Source: Nitrospira sp.
GTDB taxonomy: Bacteria; Nitrospirota; Nitrospiria; Nitrospirales; Nitrospiraceae
Length of the DNA: 52,299 nucleotides
Assembly: GCA_005116945.1 (NCBI GenBank)
Contig: SWDH01000027.1
Span: 1-52,299, forward strand
Direction: 5' to 3'
Both the position numbers and the translations under genes were made by a program. Shown here piece by piece: positions 26,871 through 33,799 of this stretch. The notes beneath the pieces were generated by a model. The model saw only the letters and a program-made list of their open reading frames with translations, was not told the origin of the DNA and searched no databases. How positions within the stretch are numbered: position 1 is the stretch's first letter; each line of letters opens with the position of its first letter.

Positions 26871-28286
26871 TCATCGGCTCTTTTTCTTTTCTGCTGCCGC
26901 GCATGGAGCTGGGCGGGTGAGTTCTGCTGGTAGTTTTGTTTGCTCGTCTACGCAGGCTGTATCGAGCTGGGCTTGTGTCAGGCCCGAGACTGCGGACAGG
27001 TCGGTTCCATGTAACGTCGCGCGACGAAGGTCGGCCCCGTCGAGTCGGGCGCCGGTGAGGTTGGCTCCGGATAGCGTGGCGCCTTGGAGATTGGCTTCTT
27101 GGAGGTTGGCGTGGGCGAGATTGGCACGAGTGAAGTTCGAATTCGTCAGGTCCGCTGCGACGAGATTGACCGATTCCATCGTCGCCTCAGTGAATTGTGC
27201 ACGGTGGAATTGGGCTTTCGGTGCATGGATCTCGCTGAGATCCGCGTTCGTAAAGATGGTGCCGGTTCCCCTGGCGCCGATCAGCACTGCTTGAGAGAGT
27301 CGGGCGTTACGGAAATCCGCCTGGTCCAAGATGGCCTTATAGAAAATTGCCATTCGAAGTTTGCCGGACTGCACATTCGTTCTGACCAACCGTGCTCCTT
27401 CCAGGTTGGCCCCTTCCAGATCTGCCTGCTGCAAGCTGGCAGATTGGAAATTCGCGTATCGCAGGTCTGCCCCCCGGAGGATGGCCTCTTGCAGGTTTGT
27501 ACCCACCAGACTGGCGTCGTCGAGATAGGCGCTCTCTAAATCTGCTTCCACCATCTGGGCTCCGTCGAGCCGTGCTCCGTCGAGGAGGGCACCTTGCAGA
27601 TTGGCCTGATAAAGATTTGCCTTGCTCAGGACGGTTCGGCGGAGGTCAGCTTCCATCAGGTCGGTTCCTTTCAAGATGGCCCGGGAGAGGTTGGCCCCAT
27701 AGAAGTAGGTGTCGATGAAAGTGGCGTTCGTCAGATCGGCTGAGGCGAGGTCCGCCCCCTCAAAATGGGCCCGTTCGAAGGTGGTTTCGTGCAGTTGTGC
27801 CCCGGTCAAGACGGCGTCATAGAGCGCCGCTTCATCTCCGATTGCACGGAACAGATTGGCGTTCGACAATCGTGCATGCCGGAGATCGGCTCCCGCCAGG
27901 TTGCTGTCTTCCAAGACGGCTCTCGTGAGATCGGCTCCTGCAAGACTCGCTTGTGACAGATTACTCTGGTGCAGATTCGCTTGTCGAAGAATGGTCCCTT
28001 CCAATCGCGCTCGTTCTAGATTGGCCCCGGCGAGTTTCGCTTTGCGCAAGTCTGCCTGGCACAGATCCGCGCGTCGATGTTCCGGTTTCTCACGCTGTTC
28101 GAGCCACTGTTCATGCGATGTCACGATCGCTTGCAGCTGCTTGGGTGGAATGGTTTTCTTTTTGTACGGGCTGTCACAGCCGGTGAGATGACTGCTCACG
28201 TGACTCGGTTCTGCTGCTTGGATAATGGCCGGCAGGGCAAGAACGAGCGGTGCCAGGATCGTGGCGAGAACGGTACGTTGCGCCAT
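26871..28286 (-). CDS. Exported pentapeptide-repeat protein
   Basis: A 471-residue protein. The ATG at 28286 has GGAGAG seven bases upstream, and a signal peptide (VLATILAPLVLALPAIIQAAE) follows. A short N-terminal region (CDSPYKKKTIPPKQLQAIV) leads into an uninterrupted run of pentapeptides of the A(D/N)Lxx form from about residue 75 to 450. That would make roughly 18-19 turns of a right-handed beta helix. Most pentapeptide proteins are of unknown function; the known DNA-gyrase mimics are cytoplasmic and shorter, so an exported structural or binding role is more likely. A cytochrome gene lies 48 bases further along on the opposite side of its start, on the same strand. Confidence 0.9.
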   Translation of the reverse strand: MAQRTVLATILAPLVLALPAIIQAAEPSHVSSHLTGCDSPYKKKTIPPKQLQAIVTSHEQWLEQREKPEHRRADLCQADLRKAKLAGANLERARLEGTILRQANLHQSNLSQASLAGADLTRAVLEDSNLAGADLRHARLSNANLFRAIGDEAALYDAVLTGAQLHETTFERAHFEGADLASADLTNATFIDTYFYGANLSRAILKGTDLMEADLRRTVLSKANLYQANLQGALLDGARLDGAQMVEADLESAYLDDASLVGTNLQEAILRGADLRYANFQSASLQQADLEGANLEGARLVRTNVQSGKLRMAIFYKAILDQADFRNARLSQAVLIGARGTGTIFTNADLSEIHAPKAQFHRAQFTEATMESVNLVAADLTNSNFTRANLAHANLQEANLQGATLSGANLTGARLDGADLRRATLHGTDLSAVSGLTQAQLDTACVDEQTKLPAELTRPAPCAAAEKKKSR

Positions 28287-28334
28287 GCTGATTCTCTCCA
28301 AAATAATGTGTGCGATTTATGCGATTTGATCGAC

Positions 28335-28706
28335 TCACTGTGCCTGTTGGGACAAGAAGCGAACATAGGCCACCACGTCCTGCATCTCTCCATCCGTCAG
28401 CTGGCCTCGCCATGAATGCATGGGGCTGAAGACGACCCCGTGCTCGATGGTCCGCAGCAGTTCTTCGTCGGATTTCAGAAAAGACGAGAAACGGTGGAAG
28501 TTGGCCGGCGCTACCTTGAGGGCCTGCGCGTCAGGTCCATCCCCCCAGCCCCCGACACCGTGACACTTCTGGCAATGGCGCTCATACACGGCTTTCCCGC
28601 GCGTGGTATCAGCGGGATAATCTTGCGCTTGGAGGAGAGGAGCGAACAGGAGACCGATGAGTCCCATGGTCAGAGTGGCTGTCATGCTCCGAGAGAAAAT
28701 ACGCAC
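28335..28706 (-). CDS. Exported single-haem c-type cytochrome
   Basis: A 123-residue periplasmic cytochrome. The GTG at 28706 is chosen because AGGAGG lies just upstream and it supplies the basic signal-peptide head RIFSRS; starting at the ATG 28685 would leave no positive charge before the hydrophobic core. The haem site CQKCH (in RHCQKCHGVGGWGDG) is near residue 45, and a likely Met ligand is in FSPMHSW near residue 94. The C-terminus DVVAYVRFLSQQAQ is the usual last helix. It precedes the pentapeptide-repeat gene by 48 bases and probably shares its transcript. Confidence 0.88.
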   Translation of the reverse strand: MRIFSRSMTATLTMGLIGLLFAPLLQAQDYPADTTRGKAVYERHCQKCHGVGGWGDGPDAQALKVAPANFHRFSSFLKSDEELLRTIEHGVVFSPMHSWRGQLTDGEMQDVVAYVRFLSQQAQ

Positions 28707-28793
28707 CACTCCTCCTAAAGAGCTGCGGAAACCCCATAGGGGTATGTCCGGCATTGAAATGTTTCCATGCCATCGACCACAAGATTCGATCCT

Positions 28794-28919
28794 CCAGCAT
28801 ACTCAAAATGACATCCCAGCAAGGCCGCAGGGAGCTCGGCGACCGAAGCGTACCCTTGGGGTACGTTGCAGGAAGACGGGCGACTGAGAACGCCGCTGGG
28901 GTTCATTTTCAGCATGCGG
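28794..28919 (-). repeat. Family C hairpin element (C4)
   Basis: Reverse orientation, nearly identical to C1 over about 115 bases, with the same GTACCC/GGGTAC centre. Its left end follows the TAA of the FmdB-type gene with no gap (TAA then CCGCATGCTGAAAATG). Confidence 0.9.
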
Positions 28920-29084
28920 TTAGCTTTTCTTGGTCGTGTGGGCCACAAACGACGTATACAGTTGCTGCATCTTGCTGCTGCCGCATTTCGGGCATGTCAC
29001 GCGATTCGTTTCATGTTGCTTCAGCGTCAAGACCACCAACGATTCCTTCCCGCAGTCCAGACAATTATAGTCGTACATGGGCAT
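28920..29084 (-). CDS. FmdB-type zinc-ribbon protein
   Basis: A 54-residue protein with a perfect AAAGGAGG ribosome-binding site before the ATG at 29084. It begins MPMYDYNCLDCGKE and contains a second pair, TCPKCGSS, so four cysteines form a zinc ribbon of the FmdB/CxxC_CxxC_SSSS type. Family members are often encoded near C1 or amide metabolism genes and were first annotated as putative regulators; the true role is unknown. The C-terminus is basic (HTTKKS), and its stop abuts repeat C4. Confidence 0.9.
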   Translation of the reverse strand: MPMYDYNCLDCGKESLVVLTLKQHETNRVTCPKCGSSKMQQLYTSFVAHTTKKS

Positions 29085-29442
29085 GACGGTCCTCCTTTAC
29101 AACGTCAAGGGCAGTGCTCAACCTTGACCTCGGCCTGAGCTTGCTCAGATTGATAGCAGCAAGGGATGTGCCGCCATGTGAACGGAGGGGCGAGTCTATT
29201 GGTACGAGCCAGGGGACTGATTATTCATATCTCTGGCTGTCCCAGGCTGCTTCTCGCCTGGGCTTCGAGTGGTGCATTATTCCTCAGTGACTGCCTTGGC
29301 AATGCAGCTCAATGCGCCAGTGACAGGCGGCGGTCTGAGGTGCATGGACAGATTTTCCAATGTCTTTGTCTTTCTTCTCACCACAAGCCTCGTGCCGGCT
29401 GTTTGGTACCTGCCTGGAATGTGATTTGCGAGGCTGAGGTGT
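29085..29442. other. Divergent intergenic region, no gene seen
   Basis: Separates the FmdB-type gene (minus) from the phosphotransferase gene (plus). Open frames exist but none has a start signal or recognisable protein features. No clear promoter pair could be chosen. Confidence 0.4.
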
Positions 29443-30531
29443 ATGCCGACGTTGAGGAAGGATTCTCTTGAACAATATTTGCAGTCTCGCTTCGGTCCTG
29501 GCGTCACGTTACTGTCGTACGAGGTGATCGGCAAGGCCAGTTCGAAGGGAGCGCAGAAACAGTATGGCTATGGCACGCCGGTCAAGTTGACGTTCCGTGT
29601 GGGCCACAGGGTGCAGTCGGCCGTACTTGAAACCATGAAACCAGGTCCGTTCGGTCATGAGCATCCAGCGGACCGGGCCCAGGCGATCCTCTGGGATTAT
29701 GATTCCTATGGCCGGCTGCCGCGTCACGTGAAGGCGCTTGACGTCGGCGCGTTTACGGCCGATCAAGAGCTCAAGTCCGTCGCGTCGGCACAGGAGTTTT
29801 TCGTCCTGACTCAATGGGCGGAGGGGAGCAGCTATCATCTCGATCTGGAACGATTGGCCAAGGGCGGAAAGCTTCGGAAACAAGATCGAGAGCGGACGAA
29901 AGCCATGGCGCGCTACCTGGCAGAGATCCATGCCAGAAAATTGCACGATCCAGCCCTCTATCGGCGTCGGCTCAGGGAATTGATCGGCCACGGCGAATGC
30001 ATCATGGGTTTGACAGACAGTTATCCGGACCGCTACGAGTTCATCACGATGGATCTCTTGCGTGGGGTCGAAGAAGCTTGCAATCGGTGGCGCTGGCGTT
30101 TGCATGGGGAGGGCCAGCGCCTGTCGCAAGTCCATGGAGATTTTCATCCCTGGAATGTCTTGTTCCGGAAGGGAACGGATTTTTCCGTGCTCGACCGGTC
30201 ACGAGGGGAGTGGGGGGAACCGGCAGACGACGTGACCTCGATGACGGTCAACTACCTGTTTTTCTCACTCTGCCGTTGGGGCAGGTTGAAAGGGCCACTG
30301 GAGGTGCTGTTCCGGCTCTTTTGGGATACCTATATGGAGGCCAGTCGCGATCAGGCAGTGACAGAGTCGGCCGCTCCCTTTTTTGCGTTTCGAGGGTTGG
30401 TCTTGGCGAGTCCTGTGTGGTACCCCAAACTATCGATCGAGGTGCGCGGGACCATTTTCAGATTTATTGAACATGTGCTCGATGAACCGCAATTCAATCC
30501 GTCGCGGGTGAACGAATATTGCCGGAAGTGA
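29443..30531 (+). CDS. Aminoglycoside phosphotransferase-fold kinase
   Basis: A 362-residue cytosolic protein of the APH/choline-kinase fold. The catalytic loop is clear as QVHGDFHPWNVLF (about residues 227-239). A metal-binding Asp follows in FSVLDRSRGEWGEP, where the usual DxD/DFE region is altered to DRSRGEWG. The N-lobe contains LTFRV and the C-lobe is helical. Substrates of this broad family include sugars, amino acids and antibiotics, so none is assigned. It lies 43 bases before the APS-kinase-like gene. Some bacteria carry an APH-fold domain fused to a P-loop kinase, and the two adjacent genes may be a split counterpart. Confidence 0.82.
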   Translation: MPTLRKDSLEQYLQSRFGPGVTLLSYEVIGKASSKGAQKQYGYGTPVKLTFRVGHRVQSAVLETMKPGPFGHEHPADRAQAILWDYDSYGRLPRHVKALDVGAFTADQELKSVASAQEFFVLTQWAEGSSYHLDLERLAKGGKLRKQDRERTKAMARYLAEIHARKLHDPALYRRRLRELIGHGECIMGLTDSYPDRYEFITMDLLRGVEEACNRWRWRLHGEGQRLSQVHGDFHPWNVLFRKGTDFSVLDRSRGEWGEPADDVTSMTVNYLFFSLCRWGRLKGPLEVLFRLFWDTYMEASRDQAVTESAAPFFAFRGLVLASPVWYPKLSIEVRGTIFRFIEHVLDEPQFNPSRVNEYCRK

Positions 30532-30535
30532 AGGC

Positions 30536-30628
30536 TGGGGGTGAAGAGTGATCTGTGAACAGTGATGAGTGAATATGATGAAAGAACCATCCATTTCTGA
30601 TCACCCATCACCCATCACTCATCACTGG
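30536..30628 (+). repeat. Short palindromic repeat (D5, GTGATGAGTGA type)
   Basis: AGTGATGAGTGA on the left and TCACCCATCACCCATCAC with TCATCACT on the right form an imperfect palindrome. It spans the junction between the two kinase genes and encodes the first residues of the second. Confidence 0.7.
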
Positions 30629-31156
30629 TTGGCTTTCGCCATCTGGATCACCGGTTTGCCCGCCTCGGGCAAGAGCACAATTGTCTCTGCCCTGAAGCCA
30701 CAGCTCGAAGGGCTCGGATTAACAGTCGAGGTGTTGGAATCCGATGAGGTCAGGCGGGTTCTCACTCCGACGCCGACCTATTCAGAGGCAGAGCGGGATC
30801 TCTTTTACCGTGCGGTGGTCTTTACCGGCCAGAAGCTCGTGGCACATGGTGTGACCGTGGTCTTCGATGCGACGGCCAGTCGCCGGGTCTATCGGGACTT
30901 TGCGAAGTCCGTGATTCCTCGTCTTTTTGAAGTGTCCGTGGAATGTCCTCTCGCGATTTGCATGGAGCGAGACCGAAAGGGGACCTATCGAAAGGGCCAG
31001 CTAGGCGAATCTCTTACCGTCCCGGGGCTTCAATCTCTCTACGAAGCGCCGATCAACCCGGATCTCCGAATCGACAGTACCAGCACTTCCTCAGGCGACG
31101 CAGCCGGCCGGATCTTGGACCTGGTCAAAGCGAAATTCCTAGTAGCAGGCTGCTGA
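30575..31156 (+). CDS. APS-kinase-like P-loop kinase
   Basis: A 193-residue kinase with Walker A GLPASGKST (about residue 27) in the context FAIWITGLPASGKSTIV. The C-terminal pattern ERDRKGTYRKGQLGE...YEAPINPDLRID is typical of adenylylsulfate kinase (CysC). However, the stretch that holds the phosphoserine in true APS kinases (SFISPFR-like) is replaced by FDATASRRVYRD, so activity on adenylylsulfate is uncertain. The first 18 residues (ISDHPSPITHHW region) come from a repeat; the natural start may have been the TTG at 'LAFAIW'. The C-terminal AGC and stop come from a repeat end. Confidence 0.78.
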   Translation: MMKEPSISDHPSPITHHWLAFAIWITGLPASGKSTIVSALKPQLEGLGLTVEVLESDEVRRVLTPTPTYSEAERDLFYRAVVFTGQKLVAHGVTVVFDATASRRVYRDFAKSVIPRLFEVSVECPLAICMERDRKGTYRKGQLGESLTVPGLQSLYEAPINPDLRIDSTSTSSGDAAGRILDLVKAKFLVAGC

Positions 31157-31482
31157 AAGAGAGGAGGGGATGGAGCCTGATGATCTTCTGTGCTCGCGCA
31201 ACGCGCGGCCTGAGAAGGCCCTCGTTGGACGCGCGCAGTGGAAGATCAATCAGCCCTCATCCTTGAAGAGAGAACGAGCAAGCTTGGAAGGACCATCGTT
31301 GTTCGCTCACTGCGGCCTTGCCTGCGGAACGGCGCGTCTTGGCGCGCCGGGGTTGGGCGGGTGAGATGTCTGGCCTTTTTGAGCATCCTGAGGCCATCAG
31401 GTCTTCAATACCTGTTGCTGGGGCATACAGAATATTTCAACGGCGTGATCCGTATGAACCGAGGTTTTCCGCAACCTGCTAG
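31144..31482 (+). repeat. Family B element interrupted by a family A copy
   Basis: A left end (AGCAGGCTGCTGAAAGAG, 31144-31161) is followed by a complete family A copy (31164-31300). Then comes the right half of a B hairpin (CTCACTGCGGCCTTGCC, TTTTTGAGCATCCTGAGG) and its right module ending GAGGTTTTCCGCAACCTGC-TAG at 31482. The family A arms GATCTTC (31182-31188) and GAAGATC (31241-31247) pair. The order implies nested insertion. Confidence 0.72.
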
Positions 31483-31485
31483 AAC

Positions 31486-31592
31486 CGTAAAAAGTAAGAC
31501 GTGAAAGGTGAAACGTCGAGATGCCCGATGTTCGTACCGCTAAACCTTTCACCTTTTACGTTTCACGAACGGCCTTTTGAGCATCCTGCCTT
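31486..31592 (+). repeat. Family D palindrome next to a solo B right end
   Basis: GTGAAAGGTGAAACGTCG and ACCTTTCACCTTTTACGTTT are near inverted repeats (31486-31569). They are followed by GGCCTTTTGAGCATCCTGCC, the right arm of a B hairpin without its left arm. Confidence 0.7.
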
Positions 31593-31644
31593 CTGAAGAT
31601 TTGTACTGTGAAACCATAGAGCGTTTGGCTATGATGACCTCATT

Positions 31645-32640
31645 ATGTCACGTGACCGGCGAGACTTTACACCGGCAGCCTTGCTCCGCAATCCCCATTT
31701 TATGACCGTGCTCCCAGGCTGTTGGCCTCGCCGAGCACTCCTTGCTGGAGTCCCGGCCGTGTCTCGGCTCTTCACGACCGAGTCTCATACCCAATTGCTC
31801 GGTTTCTGCCACTGGCAGCCGCATCGCACTGCTTGTCAGACCGTCGTACTCGTGCACGGGCTGGAGGGGTCCAGCGAGTCGCACTATATGCGCGGTATTG
31901 CTTCGAAAGCCTATCGTGCAGGATTCAACGTCATCCGGATGAACCAGCGTACGTGTGGCGGGACCGAGCACCTCACACCGACGCTGTACAACAGCGGATT
32001 GAGTCAGGACTACCGAGCCATCGTGCAGGAGTTGTCGCGCGTGGATGGGCTCACTCGCATCTGGCTTGTCGGCTATTCGTTGGGAGGGAATCTTGTCCTG
32101 AAAGCAGCTGGAGAAGCCGGCTCGTCAGACACGGCGTTGGCCGGTGCGATCGCGGTCTGCCCGACCATCGATCCGGCGCAATGCGCCAAAGCCTTGGAAG
32201 CGCCTCGGAACTGGGTCTATCACTATCACTTTTTGACTCAACTCAAACGGCGTTTGCGGCGGAAAGCGAGGATCTTTCCCGGCAAGTGGGATCTCGCCGG
32301 GCTGGACGGCATTCGCATCCTCAGTGAATTCGAAGACCGCTACACGGCTCCAGACGGAGGGTATGCCAGTGGAGCCGACTACTACGATCGCTCAGGCGCA
32401 CGCCTGGTACTCGATTCCATCACCGTCCCCACCCTTATTATCACGTCACAAGACGATCCCTTCATTCCGTACTCCATGTTTACGGTTCCGCTGATTCAGC
32501 ATCATCCGAAGATTCGGGTGATCGCGCCTCGCCACGGAGGCCATTGCGGGTTTTTTCATTGGTCACACAAGGGAGAAGACCCCTACTGGGCAGAGAATCG
32601 GATTGTGGACTTCATGCAAAACCGTTCACTCTCCATGTAG
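31645..32640 (+). CDS. Alpha/beta hydrolase, YheT/EMB8 type
   Basis: A 331-residue cytosolic hydrolase of the YheT (COG0429) group. It starts FTPAALLRNPHFMTVLPGCW, a hallmark of the family. The oxyanion region is VVLVHGLEGSSESHYMRGIA; the nucleophile Ser is in GYSLGGN (about residue 145), the acid is in SQDDPFIP (about 271), and the His is in HGGHCGFFHW (about 299). YheT-family enzymes act as esterases on short acyl esters, with unknown natural substrates. It stands alone after the repeat cluster. Confidence 0.92.
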   Translation: MSRDRRDFTPAALLRNPHFMTVLPGCWPRRALLAGVPAVSRLFTTESHTQLLGFCHWQPHRTACQTVVLVHGLEGSSESHYMRGIASKAYRAGFNVIRMNQRTCGGTEHLTPTLYNSGLSQDYRAIVQELSRVDGLTRIWLVGYSLGGNLVLKAAGEAGSSDTALAGAIAVCPTIDPAQCAKALEAPRNWVYHYHFLTQLKRRLRRKARIFPGKWDLAGLDGIRILSEFEDRYTAPDGGYASGADYYDRSGARLVLDSITVPTLIITSQDDPFIPYSMFTVPLIQHHPKIRVIAPRHGGHCGFFHWSHKGEDPYWAENRIVDFMQNRSLSM

Positions 32641-32835
32641 CCGGTATGATTCGCGAGTAGTTTCTCCCGTTCTCGCCTCACGTCTGTTTTCTCTGCAAAT
32701 TCGCCACAAACAATCTTGAACAATACGGGGTAGGGATCGCGGCTAGGCCAGCGATTCAACGGCGATGCGTACGCGCGGGCAGTCGATTCTGCCGGGCGAA
32801 AGGGCTCGTACAGACTGCAGAAGCAGCGAGCGGGG

Positions 32836-33129
32836 TCATGACACTGGGCCTATTTCCTTGAAGTCCTGCCTCACGGTTTCTTCGACCTTTGTGAGACAGT
32901 TCGGACAGTAGGTGTGCGAGAGAGCAAGATCGGCTGGATTGATCCCATGGGTCTTTCGGTACGTCCGTTGCGTGATCCAGAGCTCACGACCTGGGGAAAA
33001 TCTTGTATCGTCGCGAATGAGTCCGCAGGCGCAACAGATGGGGAGCAACGTCGGCGGAATGAACGTGTCCCTCCCCGGAGCGAAAGGCGCTTCGCGAATG
33101 AGCTGCATCACGGTTTCCTTAATAGACAT
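32836..33129 (-). CDS. Stand-alone zinc-binding signalling module
   Basis: A 97-residue soluble protein. The ATG at 33129 is preceded by GAGG six bases away; longer versions of the frame are low quality. Two cysteine pairs, in PICCACGLIRDD (Cys32/33/35) and SHTYCPNCL (Cys75/78), match the zinc-binding tail IC.xC..IRD...W...SHGxCPxC that is usually found at the C-terminus of PAS-type sensor proteins and response regulators. Here it is free-standing. Its promoter shares a three-CTAG operator with the receiver-only regulator gene at 37452, so it is probably part of the same signalling circuit. Confidence 0.75.
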   Translation of the reverse strand: MSIKETVMQLIREAPFAPGRDTFIPPTLLPICCACGLIRDDTRFSPGRELWITQRTYRKTHGINPADLALSHTYCPNCLTKVEETVRQDFKEIGPVS

Positions 33130-33339
33130 GGCAGCCCTCGATGTATTCGTCGGTGGAGCCCTATTGAAAATTTCTCGTTGACCCAAAGCTGTGTGTCTGC
33201 GCGAAAGCAGCAGATGTGGGAACCTTCCCCTGACTCCATCCTGGAGCCACACGCCCATATCGTGATACCCGCATTGTCGCACCATGTAATCGTGAGGGAA
33301 TGCATGGTGCCGTGGTGGTATGTCGAAACATGCCGAAAC

Positions 33340-33406
33340 TATATACAAGAGAGGACTCGCCTCCGATACTAGGATTTTTACTAGTTCTGGAAGGAAACCT
33401 TACTAG
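33340..33406 (-). promoter_or_regulatory. Promoter with triple-CTAG operator (zinc-module gene)
   Basis: Reading leftward: CTAG at 33403, 33381 and 33369 (spacings 22 and 12), then -35 TATCGG (33368-33363) directly against the last CTAG, a 17-base spacer, and -10 TATATA (33345-33340). Every spacing is identical to the promoter at 37347-37413. The weak -35 touching the operator suggests activation by a bound regulator. Confidence 0.65.
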
Positions 33407-33622
33407 CGGGAGGCTCAGGGGGCAGCGAGTTCGGCCGGCGAACAGGAGTCGACTTGAGTCAGTTGCCGATGGATTTCCGATTCAGTAAATATGGTTGCGT
33501 CCTGTGTCGCATCACAACAGAAAATAGCGCGGAGGACGCCTCCGCATCGCCCGCACCATCCCCGCCCCCCGCTCAATGGACCGTGAGTCATCACGCATAC
33601 GGCAAGGATTCGCTTAGAGAAA

Positions 33623-33638
33623 CTAGGGAATTCACTAG
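33623..33638. promoter_or_regulatory. CTAG-N8-CTAG site
   Basis: CTAGGGAATTCACTAG has the same 12-base CTAG spacing as the two promoters, but there is no third CTAG 22 bases away. Read leftward it abuts TTTCTC and, 17 bases on, TATGCG. It may be a weaker or auxiliary site for the same regulator. Confidence 0.45.
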
Positions 33639-33799
33639 GTCTGAAGGAAGGCCTTCTTCGGGCCTGCACTACGATGATGATCTCCCTGCTTGTCTGATCG
33701 TGGGGAAAAGCCTAAACTCTGATTACTAATCAGCCCATCAGCCGCGAGCGACGACTGTTTAGCGCCGCGGTCTCTGTCATTCAAGGGAAGACACACACT

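Larger units (their letters stand above)
33130..33799. other. Regulatory intergenic region between the zinc module and the sensor kinase
   Basis: Contains the leftward CTAG-type promoter (33340-33406), a second CTAG-N8-CTAG site (33623-33638) and a GC-rich stretch with no credible gene. The predicted leader of the zinc-module gene is about 200 bases. No promoter with a good -10 box was found directly before the kinase gene. Confidence 0.5.

Noticed and set aside
26871-28286. Pentapeptide protein as a gyrase-protecting Qnr type
   Set aside because: It has a signal peptide and is about twice the usual length, so it is unlikely to act on cytoplasmic gyrase.
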